From Verrucomicrobiota bacterium (GTDB lineage: Bacteria > Verrucomicrobiota > Verrucomicrobiia > Opitutales > Opitutaceae), in assembly GCA_030601755.1 (NCBI GenBank), contig JAUWBF010000007.1, positions 1-64,000 of the forward strand: a stretch of DNA of 64,000 nucleotides, in the 5' to 3' direction. Below are positions 9,509 through 18,598 of this stretch, piece by piece; the stretch's first letter is position 1; each line of letters begins with the position of its first letter. The position numbers and the translations under genes are program-made. The notes beneath the pieces are model-generated. The model was given only the letters and a program-made list of their open reading frames with translations. It made no database searches and had not been told where the DNA came from.

Positions 9509-12133
9509 TCACTGCGCCGGCGCGGCCCCGCGCGTGGCCAGTCGGCCGCGCGCCAGGCCGGCGCCCGGCAGACCTTTTTCCAAGATCAGACGGCAAATCT
9601 CCAGCGACTCCTCGCGGCGACCCTCGGCCTCGGCGAGGTCGGACAATCGGATGAGCAGGCGCGCCATCCAGTAGCGACCGCGCGGGCCGTCCAACGACGG
9701 AGCGTCGGGCGCCAGCAGGTAGGTCGAGACCAGCGGTCCCCAGACCGCGCGAACGCGCTCGATGTCCGCCCGGCGCGCGGCGGCGTCGCCCTTTTCGGCG
9801 CGCTGATAATACATGTCGCCCAGTTGATAACCGGCCTCGATGCGCAGCTCGGCCGGCGCGCTGGGCAGGTCGCGCAGACGCTCGAAGATCGTGACCGCGC
9901 TCTCGAAGTGCGACGGATCCGCGGCGACCTGCGCGCGGTGGGTCGCGCCGAGCGCGAGCTGCGCGGCCAGCACGCCCTCGTGGCCGCCGCTGGTGTTGAT
10001 GAGCGACTCGTAGATGAGCTGCGCGCGCGGAAAGTCGTTGAGGCGGCGCAACAGGTCGCCCTGTCGCAGCCGGGCGTAAAACACCAAGTCGCTCTTTGGG
10101 TAGTCGCGCACGAGGCGCTCGAGCAGCAGATAGGCCTGCTCGAAATACTCGTCCTTGCCGCGACGCTCGGCGTTGGCGGCGGCCTTGTAGAGGGCGTCGT
10201 CCGCGTATTCGTCGCTTGGATACTCGTCAACCAGGCGCGTAAGCAGGGCCTGCGCCTCGACCACGCGGCCGACGCTCGCGTAGTGGTCGGCCTCGACGAG
10301 AAACGAGCGCGTCTTGGCGTCGGCGTCGGCCGCGGCGCCGCCCGCGCCCTCGCGCAGCGCCTTGAGGTCGGCGACGGCCTCGTCGGGCCGGTCGAGCCGG
10401 AACTTCGCCTCGGCCGACAGGAGGCGCGACAGGCTGGTGATCTCGGCGCGCAGCCGTTCGTCGACGCCCTTCAGGTTGTCCGGCAGCGACACGGCCAGCT
10501 CGAGGGCGCGCGCCGGCTGGCCGGCCTCGAGCGCGAGGCGGGCCTGCAACCACGCCATGCGGGCGCGCAGACCGGGCGCGAGCGACTCGCCGCCGCCTTG
10601 CTCGCGCAAGGCCGTGACGCGTTGAAACGCCTCCTCGGTGCGGCCGGCGGCCTGCAGGGCGCGGGCGAGGTTCCACTCGGCCTGCCAGCGGCTGAGCGCG
10701 TCGAAGCGCCGGTCGCCGGCCAGTTGCGTGAGCAGCGCGGCGGCCTCGGTCAGTCGCTCCGCCTGCAGCTCGGACATCACCCGCTGAAACAAAATCGCCC
10801 CGGGCTCCACGCCGGCCGGCACCGCGTCCGCCGCGGCCGCGTAGGCGGAGGCGGCGCTGCGGTAGTCGCCGGCGCGGTAGTAGGCCTCGGCCACGATCAC
10901 GCCGAGCCGAGCGCGCAGCTCGGGGTCGCGCGCCTCGGCCTGCGCGCGCGCGGCGTAGTCGGCGGCGGTGCGGTAGCGGCGCAGGGACCAGGCGGCCTGC
11001 GCGAGCTGGCCGAGCGCGAGCGGCTTGAGCTCCGAGCCGGGAAACCGCGCGAGCAGGTCCTTGGCATCCTGCTCGACCGCGTCGTATTGGCCGGCGGCCA
11101 AGGCGAACTCCGCGCGGACGAGCAACAGGTTTTCCAGGATCGGATGAGCCGGCTCACCGCGTTCGATCAGGCGGCCGATGAAGGTCAAAAAGTTGCCGCG
11201 CGACGCTCCCGCGCGCGAGCCCTCGGTCAGCAGGCGCAGCGCCGCGCGCATGCGGCCGCGATCATCCGACTCCGCGAGCATCGCCTCCAACGCCTGGCGC
11301 CCGGCGGAGTCGGTCGGGCCGGCGAGCACGCCGAGCAGCAGGCGATATTCGTCGCGCACGGAGCGGTCCGCCGGGGCGAGCGCCTGCAATTGCCGCTGCA
11401 GGTAGGCGATGGCCTCGTCGCGCCGGCCGAGGCGGTTGAGGGCCACCGCGTATTGGCGGCCGAAATCGTAACCGACGCCGCGGCCTTGGAAACGCTCGGC
11501 GTTTTGGCGCAGCGCGTTGGCCTGCGACTCGGTCACCTCGCCGGACGCCAGCCGCACGCGTTCGCGCGCGAGGGCAAAGCTCGCCCGCTGCCAGTCGTTG
11601 ACCGCGGCCTCGGCGGCCTGGTCGTAGGCCTGCTCGGCCTTCAGGGTTTCCTTGTCCTGCTCCAGCACGAGGCCCTGCAAAAAGAACGCCCACGACCGGT
11701 CGGTGGCGGACAACTCCTCGGGCTTGAGGGCGGCGAACTCGGCGCGCGCCGCCGTCAGGTGGCCGCGCTGCGCCGCGATCAGTCCCGCCCGCAGTCGCGC
11801 GGCCGCGCCCGCCGGGCCCTTCAGGCGAGCGAGGTCGACGGAGGCCTGCTCGATTCGGCCCGCCTCAAGACGCGCGGTGACCAGCGCCAACACCCGCCGG
11901 TTGAAGGTCGCCGTCGCCGCGTCCGGCTCGGCCGTCAGCAATTGTTCGTAGATCGCCGCCGCCACCGAGGGCATGCCGGCGGCCAGCGCGCGTTCGGCCG
12001 CGACCTCCTTGTCCAGCATCTCGCCCGCCGCCCGTGGGGCCTCGGCCAGCGGCACCGGGTTGAACAACGGCTCCGCGGCGGGCAGGGCCGGCGCGGTGCA
12101 GGCCAGCATTATCAAGAGGAATCGGGGCAACAT
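9509..12133 (-). CDS. Large TPR-repeat periplasmic protein of the ExbBD operon
   Basis: The ATG at 12133 opens a signal peptide (MLPRFLLIMLACTAPALPAA), giving 874 residues; a GTG two codons upstream is an alternative. The mature protein is almost entirely Ala/Arg/Leu-rich helical repeats with TPR spacing (for example AAIYEQLLTAEPDAATATFN and EQAYLLLERLVRDYPKSDLV). It is probably a periplasmic scaffold. A TPR protein next to ExbB-ExbD-TonB genes recalls the TonB2-type operons that carry the TPR protein TtpC. The partner here is unknown. It heads the operon and is divergent from the NERD genes. Confidence 0.75.
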   Translation of the reverse strand: MLPRFLLIMLACTAPALPAAEPLFNPVPLAEAPRAAGEMLDKEVAAERALAAGMPSVAAAIYEQLLTAEPDAATATFNRRVLALVTARLEAGRIEQASVDLARLKGPAGAAARLRAGLIAAQRGHLTAARAEFAALKPEELSATDRSWAFFLQGLVLEQDKETLKAEQAYDQAAEAAVNDWQRASFALARERVRLASGEVTESQANALRQNAERFQGRGVGYDFGRQYAVALNRLGRRDEAIAYLQRQLQALAPADRSVRDEYRLLLGVLAGPTDSAGRQALEAMLAESDDRGRMRAALRLLTEGSRAGASRGNFLTFIGRLIERGEPAHPILENLLLVRAEFALAAGQYDAVEQDAKDLLARFPGSELKPLALGQLAQAAWSLRRYRTAADYAARAQAEARDPELRARLGVIVAEAYYRAGDYRSAASAYAAAADAVPAGVEPGAILFQRVMSELQAERLTEAAALLTQLAGDRRFDALSRWQAEWNLARALQAAGRTEEAFQRVTALREQGGGESLAPGLRARMAWLQARLALEAGQPARALELAVSLPDNLKGVDERLRAEITSLSRLLSAEAKFRLDRPDEAVADLKALREGAGGAAADADAKTRSFLVEADHYASVGRVVEAQALLTRLVDEYPSDEYADDALYKAAANAERRGKDEYFEQAYLLLERLVRDYPKSDLVFYARLRQGDLLRRLNDFPRAQLIYESLINTSGGHEGVLAAQLALGATHRAQVAADPSHFESAVTIFERLRDLPSAPAELRIEAGYQLGDMYYQRAEKGDAAARRADIERVRAVWGPLVSTYLLAPDAPSLDGPRGRYWMARLLIRLSDLAEAEGRREESLEICRLILEKGLPGAGLARGRLATRGAAPAQ

Positions 12134-12237
12134 CGACACAGGGCGCGCAAAGAAGCACTCCCGCCCGCCGCACGCAATCGCGAAGGAAACCCCAGCCCGC
12201 GCTCGACTGCCCCGCGCCGACCGCCGATAAGCGCCGA

Positions 12238-13122
12238 ATGCACTGGTTCATCCTCGGCGGTTACCTGCTGGCCTGCGTCCTGTTTCTCGGCGGCACCGCG
12301 CTCCTGCGCGTGCGCGGCGGGCACGACCGCCAACCCTTCGCCGTGGGTCAACGCCTGCTGCGCGGCCCGGGCGAGTCGTTGCGCCGCCGGTTGCAGGCGC
12401 ATCGTCAGGCGGGTTTGGCCGACATCCTCGCGGCCCTCGTGCTGCCGGTGGCGGCGAGCGTGGTGTTGTTTCAAATCGTCACCCGGCTCGACGGCGCGGG
12501 CCAGACGTGGGCGTTGCTCGCCACCGCATGCGCGCTCGCGGCCGCCCTCGCCTTCCTCGTCCGGCGGTTGCTCGCCCGCGTCAACCACGCCCGCAACCTC
12601 TACCTCGGCCACTTCGGCGAACGCGTCGTCGCCGAGGCCCTCGAACCGCTCAAGGCCGCCGGGCACCTGGTCTTTCACGACGTGCCCGCCGGCGAACCCG
12701 GCGACGCCTTCAACATTGACCACGTCATCGTCGGCCCCTCCGGCGTCTTCGCCATCGAGACCAAGACCCGCCGCCAGAGCCCGCGCGGCTCGGGCTTCAT
12801 GTTGCACGAGATCATCCATGACGGGCAGGTGCTGGCCTTCCCGTGGGGCGAGGACCGCCACGGCCTCGACCAGGCGCTGCGCCAAGCCCGGTGGTTGCAG
12901 GAACGCATCGCCCGCGAAACCGGCGCGAGCACGCCCGTGCGCCCGCTGCTGACTTTCCCCGGATGGACCGTGGTCCGGCGCGGCGCGGGTCCGGTGCACG
13001 TGCTCGCGCCCGCCGAGATCCCCGCGCTGGTCGCCGGCGACCAGTCCGTGCGCCTGCAACCCGATCAGGTCGCCCGCATCGCCGCCCTGCTCGACGCCCG
13101 CTGCCGCGACGTGGAGTATTGA
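12238..13122 (+). CDS. Membrane-anchored NERD-domain protein (intact active site)
   Basis: The protein has 294 residues: an N-terminal membrane helix (residues 2-22), two further hydrophobic segments (about 62-80 and 90-108), then a nuclease-related (NERD) domain from about residue 120. The NERD core is complete: D161 in NIDHVIVGPSG and E174-T-K176, matching the D...E-x-K residues of the PD-(D/E)XK fold. A helical C-terminus follows. The substrate is unknown; NERD is proposed to act on DNA. A paralogue follows 124 bases downstream. Confidence 0.82.
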   Translation: MHWFILGGYLLACVLFLGGTALLRVRGGHDRQPFAVGQRLLRGPGESLRRRLQAHRQAGLADILAALVLPVAASVVLFQIVTRLDGAGQTWALLATACALAAALAFLVRRLLARVNHARNLYLGHFGERVVAEALEPLKAAGHLVFHDVPAGEPGDAFNIDHVIVGPSGVFAIETKTRRQSPRGSGFMLHEIIHDGQVLAFPWGEDRHGLDQALRQARWLQERIARETGASTPVRPLLTFPGWTVVRRGAGPVHVLAPAEIPALVAGDQSVRLQPDQVARIAALLDARCRDVEY

Positions 13123-13246
13123 AAGGAACCCTTGAGCGCCGCCTCCGGCCAACCGACACCCTGGCGGTAAAGTTTTTGCCAAAAACCCACGTCCGCCCGC
13201 ATCCCCCTTGCCCGACGCGACTAAGGCCACCAATGCCTAGGGCGTC

Positions 13247-14137
13247 ATGTTGCCCGGTCTACCCACCCTGATCATCGGCGTCGTGCTCGTGCACCTGCTG
13301 CTGGCCGCCCTCATGTTTCGCTTTCGTTGGCAAAGCCGCGAACGCGCCCCCGTCTCGGAGAAACTCCTCCGGCCGCCCGGCGAACGCCTGCGTCGCCGCC
13401 TCGACAAGCTCGACGAGCGCACCGACCAGCTCCTGCTCGGCACCTCGGGCCTCGCCCTGCTCGTGCTCGCCATCGGCTTCTGGTTGATCCCGCGCCTCGA
13501 GACCGGAGCCCCGCAGATCGCCGGTCTCGTCGGCACCCTGTTGCTCTTCGCCGGCCTCGCCGGTGCGGGCGGCTGGCTGCTCTGGAAAAACCTCGACGAA
13601 CGCCGCCACGCCCGCCGCGCCCTCGACGGCGAACTCGCCGTCGCCTCCATCCTCGAACCGCTCGCCGCCCACGGCTACCACCTCTTTCACGACGTGCCCG
13701 CCGACTCCCGCGACCCCGACGACAACCTCCACCACGTCGTCGTCGGCCCCAGCGGCATCTTCGCCATCGAGACCCAGACCCACGCCCGCAAGAAGGCCAT
13801 CCCTGGCCGCAAGGAGCACGAAATCGTCTTCGACGGCGACCAGCTCGTGTATCCATGGGGCGAGGACACCCACGGCATCGTGCCCGCCCGCACCAAGGCT
13901 GAGTGGCTCGGCGAATGGATCTTCCAGACCGTCGGAGACCGCATCCGCGTCGGCGCCGTGCTCACCTTCCCCGGCTGGTGGGTCACTCCCTTCCACCAGC
14001 GCGACATCCGCGTGAGCAACCCCAGCCAGATCCGCGCCCAGATCCTCGAGGCCGCCCCCGCCGGCAACCTCGGCGAACAACGCCTCGCCCTCATCGTGCG
14101 CCAACTCGACACCCGCTGCCGCGACGTCGAGTTTTGA
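13247..14137 (+). CDS. NERD-domain paralogue with degenerate active site
   Basis: This 296-residue protein has the same plan as its upstream neighbour: an N-terminal membrane helix, two central hydrophobic segments, then a NERD-type domain. Both end in the same DTRCRDVEF/DARCRDVEY motif, so the pair arose by duplication. The catalytic positions differ: the Asp of NIDH is His162 (DNLHHVVVGPSG) and the Lys of ETK is Gln177 (ETQ); only E175 remains. It is therefore probably not a nuclease and may regulate or dimerise with the intact copy. Confidence 0.8.
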   Translation: MLPGLPTLIIGVVLVHLLLAALMFRFRWQSRERAPVSEKLLRPPGERLRRRLDKLDERTDQLLLGTSGLALLVLAIGFWLIPRLETGAPQIAGLVGTLLLFAGLAGAGGWLLWKNLDERRHARRALDGELAVASILEPLAAHGYHLFHDVPADSRDPDDNLHHVVVGPSGIFAIETQTHARKKAIPGRKEHEIVFDGDQLVYPWGEDTHGIVPARTKAEWLGEWIFQTVGDRIRVGAVLTFPGWWVTPFHQRDIRVSNPSQIRAQILEAAPAGNLGEQRLALIVRQLDTRCRDVEF

Positions 14138-14171
14138 CCCGCCGCCGCCCCGCCGCGTAGGTTGGGCGGCC

Positions 14172-14585
14172 ATGTCCACCATCGCCGAACAGCAACGCCG
14201 CCTCCGCGACGACCTCGCCGTGATCGAGGACCCGCAGGAACGCCTCGCCATCGTCGTCGACCGCGTGCGCGCCCGCCCGCCCCTCCCCGCCGCCGAGCGC
14301 ACCGACGCCAACCGCGTGCCCGGTTGCGTCTCCGCCGTCTGGCTCGTCGCCGAGCACCGCGACGGCCGCCTGCGCCTGCGCTTCGACGCCGACTCACCCA
14401 TGGTCAAGGGACTCGTCGCCCTCATCGTCGACGCCGCCGACGACTCCGCGCCCGACGACGCCGCCACCGCCGACATCACCCTCGTGGAAGACCTCGGCCT
14501 GCACCGCAACCTCACCCCCACCCGCCAAAACGGACTCGCCGCCGTCCGCCAGCGCATCCGCCAACTCGCCGTCGCCCGCGCCTGA
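14172..14585 (+). CDS. sufE: SufE-family sulfur acceptor protein
   Basis: SufE accepts persulfide sulfur from a cysteine desulfurase (SufS) for iron-sulfur cluster assembly. The 137-residue length is normal. The conserved active Cys is C51 in the motif NRVPGCVSAVWL, and the later SPMVKGLVALIV segment is also typical. No other suf gene is nearby. Its stop codon overlaps the start of the next gene (TGATG), so the two are probably co-translated. Confidence 0.9.
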   Translation: MSTIAEQQRRLRDDLAVIEDPQERLAIVVDRVRARPPLPAAERTDANRVPGCVSAVWLVAEHRDGRLRLRFDADSPMVKGLVALIVDAADDSAPDDAATADITLVEDLGLHRNLTPTRQNGLAAVRQRIRQLAVARA

Positions 14586-15433
14586 TGTATTTCGACGCGC
14601 ACAACCACCTGCAGGACGACGCCCTCGCCCCGCACCTCGCCGCCCTCCCCCGCGACCTCGCCGCCCTCCCCCTCGGCGCCGCCGTCGTCAACGGCACCTG
14701 CGAAGAAGACTGGGACCGCGTGGCCACCCTCGCCGCCCGTCACCCTTGGATCATCCCCAGCTACGGCCTGCACCCCTGGGACGCCGGCAATCGCACCGAG
14801 GGCTGGTTTCCCAAGCTCCGCGCCCGCCTCGACGCCGACCCGCGCGCCGCCGTCGGCGAGATCGGCATCGACCGCTGGATGCTCGGCGCCCGCCCCGACG
14901 ATCCCCGCCTCGCCGGCCTGCGCCGCGCCGAGCTGCCCGAGCAAGGCGAGGTCATGCTCAAGCAACTCGCCCTCGCCTGCTCCGCCGACCGCCCCGTCAC
15001 CCTTCACTGCATCCAAGCCTGGGGCACCCTCTGCGAGATCCTCGAACGCGTGAACCTCCCCGCCCGTGGCTTCCTCCTGCACGCCTACGCCGGTCCCGCC
15101 GAACTCATCCCCCGCTTCGCCGCCCTCGGCGCCTACTTTTCCCTCAACCCCGCCTTCCTGCCCCCTGCAAAGAGTAACCCAATAGGTTACTCTTTCCCGA
15201 AAGCCGCTGTGCTTCAAAATTTTAAAATCATCCCCAAAGACCGCCTGCTGGTCGAGACGGACGCGCCCGCCATGCCGCCGCCGCCGGCTTGGCAAACCCG
15301 CCCCCTGACCGACCACCTCAGCCACCCCGCCAACATCGTCGCCGCCACCGAGGGACTCGCCACCGTGCTCGAACTGCCCCTCGACGAAACCCGCGCCCTC
15401 GTCGCGGAAAATTTCCACCGCCTCTTCGGCTGA
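14585..15433 (+). CDS. TatD-family metal-dependent hydrolase
   Basis: The 282-residue protein is a TIM-barrel metallohydrolase of the TatD type (DNA exonuclease or related activity). Metal ligands are visible in order: HNH near the N-terminus (MYFDAHNHLQ), Glu in AVGEIGID, His in VTLHCIQAW, His in LLHAYAG and Asp in LLVETDAP. The segment PAKSNPIGYSFPKAAVLQNF, just before LLVETDAP, is longer and more A/T-rich in codons than the rest. It contains a perfect palindrome at 15169-15195 that looks inserted in frame. The start overlaps sufE. Confidence 0.9.
   Translation: MYFDAHNHLQDDALAPHLAALPRDLAALPLGAAVVNGTCEEDWDRVATLAARHPWIIPSYGLHPWDAGNRTEGWFPKLRARLDADPRAAVGEIGIDRWMLGARPDDPRLAGLRRAELPEQGEVMLKQLALACSADRPVTLHCIQAWGTLCEILERVNLPARGFLLHAYAGPAELIPRFAALGAYFSLNPAFLPPAKSNPIGYSFPKAAVLQNFKIIPKDRLLVETDAPAMPPPPAWQTRPLTDHLSHPANIVAATEGLATVLELPLDETRALVAENFHRLFG
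15169..15195. repeat. In-frame palindrome inside the tatD-type gene
   Basis: AAAGAGTAACC and GGTTACTCTTT form an 11-bp perfect inverted repeat around a 5-base loop (CAATA). The 27 bases are A/T-rich in a very GC-rich gene and correspond to nine in-frame codons at a place where TatD proteins are normally shorter. It looks like a small palindromic insertion tolerated in a surface loop. Origin and mobility are inferred. Confidence 0.8.
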
Positions 15434-15472
15434 CTGGTTGCAAATCGCCTGCAATCCACTTCCCGTCTGCGC

Positions 15473-17182
15473 ATGCCCGAATCGCTGACCTACCCCGTGC
15501 CCGAAAACGAGGCCGCCCGCCTCGCCGTGCTGCGCGAATGCGGCATCCTCGACACCAACCCCGAGGAAGAATTCGACGACCTGCTCACCCTCGCGGCCAA
15601 GATCTGCGACGCCCCCATGGCGGCGATTTCACTGATCGACGAGACCCGCCAGTGGTTCAAGGCCCGCATCGGCTTGGATGTCTCCGAGACGACGCGCCGC
15701 GTCTCGTTTTGCGCGCACACCATCTGCCAGCCGCCCGGCGAACTCCTGCTCGTGTCCGACGCCAGCCGCGACCCGCGCTTCGCCAAATACGACAACGTCA
15801 CCGGCGACCCCGGCATCCGTTTCTACGCAGGCGCCCCCCTCGTCACCCACGACGGCTTCGCCCTCGGCTCGCTCTGCCTGATCGACCGCCGCCCCCGCGA
15901 ACTCGACGCCGGCCAGCAACGCGCCCTGCGCATCCTCGGCCGCCACGTCGTCAACGCCCTTGAGCTGCGCCGCCTCATTCACTCCCAGGAGCAGACCATC
16001 CGCCACCTTGAGCAAACCCGCGCCGAACTGGAGCAAGCCCGCTCCGCCGCCGAGCAAAGCTCAGCCGCCAAGAGCCGCTTCCTCGCCGCCACCAGCCACG
16101 AGATCCGCACCCCGCTCAACGCCATCATCGGCATGAGCACCCTGCTCACCGACGCCAACCTCACCCCCGCCCAGCGCGACTGCACCGAGACCATCCGCTC
16201 CGCCGGCGAGATCCTGCTCGCCCTCGTCAACGACATCCTCGACCTCTCCAAGATCGAGTCCGGTCGCCTCGAGCTCGAGCAACGCCCCTTCCACCTCGCG
16301 ACCAGCGTCAACCGCGCCCTCGACTGCCTGCGGGGCGCCGCCCGCACCAAGGGCCTCAAACTTGAGACCCGCCTCGCCCCCGGCCTGCCCGCGCACGTCA
16401 CCGGCGACGCCACCCGCATCCAGCAGATCCTCGTCAACCTCGTCGCCAACGCCATCAAGTTCACCGCCACCGGCAGCGTCACCCTCGACGTCTCGCTTGA
16501 CGAAGGCAACCGCCTTCACCTCGCCGTCACCGACACCGGCATCGGCATCCCCGCCGACCGCATCGACAGCCTCTTCCAAGACTACAACCAGGCCGACCGC
16601 TCGACCACCCGCACCCACGGCGGCACCGGCCTCGGCCTCTCCATCAGCAAACGCCTCGCCGAACTCCACGGCGGCCGCATCTGGGTCGAGAGCACCGAGG
16701 GCCGCGGCTCCACCTTTCACGTCACCGTCGCCGTCACCAAGGCCGACGCCGCCTGCGGCTCCGGCGCCGACTGCGCCAAGGTCGACGCGAACTTCGCCGC
16801 CGCCCACCCCTTCGACATCCTCGTCGCCGACGACAACCCCGTGAACCAAAAGGTCGCCGGCATGCTCCTGCGCCGCCTCGGCTACGAACCCGCCTTCGCC
16901 AACGACGGCCTCGACGCCCTCGCCGCCGTGCAAACCGGCAACCACGACCTGGTGCTCATGGACTCCGAGATGCCCCGGCTCGACGGCTCCGCCGCCACCG
17001 CCCGCATCCGCAAGGAGATCCCCCTCGGCCGCCAACCCCTCATCGTCGCCTTCACCGGCCACGCCGCCGACGGCGACGGTCGACGCTTCATCGAGGACGG
17101 CATGGACGGCTACCTGCCCAAGCCCGTGCGCCTCGAACAAATCGCCGCCCTGCTCGCCGAACTGCACACCCGCCGCGGTTGA
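15473..17182 (+). CDS. GAF-domain hybrid sensor histidine kinase
   Basis: The 569-residue cytosolic protein has, in order, a GAF domain (about 20-165, with the [19 protein letters not shown] block), a coiled linker, a HisKA domain with phospho-accepting His209 ([13 protein letters not shown]), an HATPase domain (NAIKF at about 325, [17 protein letters not shown]) and a C-terminal receiver (from about 446; ADDNPVN, Asp497 in LMDSEMP, Lys in YLPKPV). All catalytic residues are present. The signal and the final partner are unknown. It stands alone after the tatD-type gene, 39 bases downstream. Confidence 0.92.
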   Translation: MPESLTYPVPENEAARLAVLRECGILDTNPEEEFDDLLTLAAKICDAPMAAISLIDETRQWFKARIGLDVSETTRRVSFCAHTICQPPGELLLVSDASRDPRFAKYDNVTGDPGIRFYAGAPLVTHDGFALGSLCLIDRRPRELDAGQQRALRILGRHVVNALELRRLIHSQEQTIRHLEQTRAELEQARSAAEQSSAAKSRFLAATSHEIRTPLNAIIGMSTLLTDANLTPAQRDCTETIRSAGEILLALVNDILDLSKIESGRLELEQRPFHLATSVNRALDCLRGAARTKGLKLETRLAPGLPAHVTGDATRIQQILVNLVANAIKFTATGSVTLDVSLDEGNRLHLAVTDTGIGIPADRIDSLFQDYNQADRSTTRTHGGTGLGLSISKRLAELHGGRIWVESTEGRGSTFHVTVAVTKADAACGSGADCAKVDANFAAAHPFDILVADDNPVNQKVAGMLLRRLGYEPAFANDGLDALAAVQTGNHDLVLMDSEMPRLDGSAATARIRKEIPLGRQPLIVAFTGHAADGDGRRFIEDGMDGYLPKPVRLEQIAALLAELHTRRG

Positions 17183-17302
17183 CGACATTCGTCCCCATCA
17201 CCCCAGCCTGTTCGTCCCTATTGATTGGCGCGCATTATTTTACGATTTATTTTTCCCGGTAAAATTTGCCCCGCCGCGACGGCATGGTTCCATTGCGGAG
17301 CC

Positions 17303-17677
17303 ATGAAAACCACCCGACTCCTCCCCCTCGCGATCCTCTCCCTGCTCGTCCTCCCGCTCGGCGTGCAGGCCAAGCCCGACGCCGCCACCGACAAGGGTGG
17401 CAAACCCGCCGATGTCGGCGGCCTGGCCGACAAGGCCAAAGACAAAAAGCCGGACGCCGCCGCCAAAACCGACGAAGCCAAGGCCAAGGGTGAAGACGCC
17501 AAGGTCAAGTCCGAGGAGGCCGTCAACGAGGCCAAGAAAAAGGCCGAGCTCGAGGGCAAGAAAGCCGACCAGGAGCGCAAGGAACTCGGCAAAGGTTCCG
17601 AGACCGGCCAAGCCAAGCGCGCCGAGAACAGCCGCAAGTGGTGGAAGTTCTGGTCGAGCGACAAGGAAGCGGAATAA
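17303..17677 (+). CDS. Small secreted Lys/Ala/Glu-rich coiled-coil protein
   Basis: I do not recognise a family. The ATG at 17303 opens a clean signal peptide (MKTTRLLPLAILSLLVLPLG, cut after VQA). About 100 residues of highly charged, low-complexity sequence (K, A, D, E) follow, expected to be a long helix or disordered. The end is aromatic and basic (RKWWKFWSSDKEAE). The composition suggests a periplasmic or surface spacer protein. A repeat and a hairpin terminator lie downstream. Confidence 0.6.
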   Translation: MKTTRLLPLAILSLLVLPLGVQAKPDAATDKGGKPADVGGLADKAKDKKPDAAAKTDEAKAKGEDAKVKSEEAVNEAKKKAELEGKKADQERKELGKGSETGQAKRAENSRKWWKFWSSDKEAE

Positions 17678-17723
17678 TAGCAAACGCCTTTCTATTTGGA
17701 CTTTCCGTCAGCCTGGCTTTTCA

Positions 17724-17809
17724 ACCACGGATATCACGGATAGCATAGATAAAAAACGCTTTGGATTGATCCGTGCCCATCTGTGTCATCCGTGGTTAAA
17801 ATCTGAAGG
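17724..17809. repeat. Mirrored repeat with CCACGGAT/ATCCGTGG arms
   Basis: AACCACGGATATCACGGAT on the left is answered by ATCCGTGTCATCCGTGG-type sequence on the right (TGTGTCATCCGTGGTT), around an A/T-rich centre. Each arm is internally repetitive (CACGGAT twice). It lies downstream of the small secreted protein gene and contains no gene. This is one of several mirrored intergenic repeats in the window. Confidence 0.75.
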
Positions 17810-17881
17810 TTTGGGGTATTTGATATAACCCCCGCGCCCTCCGCCCCTACTCACCCGCCGCGCACCCCGCGGCCCACGACG

Positions 17882-17920
17882 ACGGCGCCACCGCCCTGCC
17901 CGGGCGAGGCGCCGTTTTTT
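17882..17920 (+). terminator. Rho-independent terminator candidate
   Basis: ACGGCGCC and GGCGCCGT form an 8-bp stem around an 18-base loop that can itself pair (GCCCGGGC), and six T follow on the plus strand. It would end transcription from the small secreted protein gene 200 bases upstream. It lies just before the 3' end of msrA, which runs the other way. Confidence 0.7.
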
Positions 17921-17935
17921 GTGCCCGCCCGCCTC

Positions 17936-18469
17936 TCAGTGCGCGCGGCGCAGCTTTTCGATCTTCGGCCGGATCACCGCCTGGCAGTAGCCCGCGTGCG
18001 GGTTGCGGGCGAAGTAGTCCTGGTGGTAGTCCTCGGCCGGATAAAACACGCCCAGCGGCTCGATGGCCGTGACGATGCGGCCGCCCCAGCCCGGATTGGC
18101 CCGGTCGCGCGACGCCTCGGCCGCGGTCTTCTGCGCCTCGTCGGCGTAAAGGATGATCGAGCGATACTGCGTGCCCGTGTCCGCGCCCTGACGGTTGAGC
18201 GTGGTCGGGTCGTGGATTTTCCAGAAAAAATCCAGCAACGCGTCCAACGACACCACCGCCGGATCGAACGTGATGCGGATCACCTCCGCGTGTCCCGTCG
18301 TGCCCGAGCAAACCTCGTGATAGGTCGGATTGTCGACATGGCCGGCGGCATAACCGCTGACCACCGAGGTCACGCCCGGGATCAACTTGTAGGCCGCCTC
18401 GGTGCACCAAAAGCACCCGCCGCCCAGCACGAGTTGATGCGTATCAGTATTTTCACGATCCATGTTCAT
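17936..18469 (-). CDS. msrA: Peptide methionine sulfoxide reductase MsrA
   Basis: MsrA reduces the S-form of methionine sulfoxide in proteins. The 177-residue protein has the catalytic motif GGGCFWCTEA near its N-terminus, the PGVTSVVSGYAAGHVDNPTY block and the GTTGHAEVIRI block; the length is normal. The start is either the ATG at 18469 (MNMDRENTD) or at 18463. There is no signal peptide, so it acts in the cytosol. It is divergent from the sensor-like gene at 18599. Confidence 0.96.
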   Translation of the reverse strand: MNMDRENTDTHQLVLGGGCFWCTEAAYKLIPGVTSVVSGYAAGHVDNPTYHEVCSGTTGHAEVIRITFDPAVVSLDALLDFFWKIHDPTTLNRQGADTGTQYRSIILYADEAQKTAAEASRDRANPGWGGRIVTAIEPLGVFYPAEDYHQDYFARNPHAGYCQAVIRPKIEKLRRAH

Positions 18470-18598
18470 AAGCTTGGGAGATACAGGCAGCGCCCGTGGC
18501 GATTGAGACTTTGTTTTTGACAATAAATTGACAGAGGTAAGAGCAAGTCGGTTGCTTTTCATTCCCACCCTTCCCCCGCTCTTCCCACCCAGTCCACC

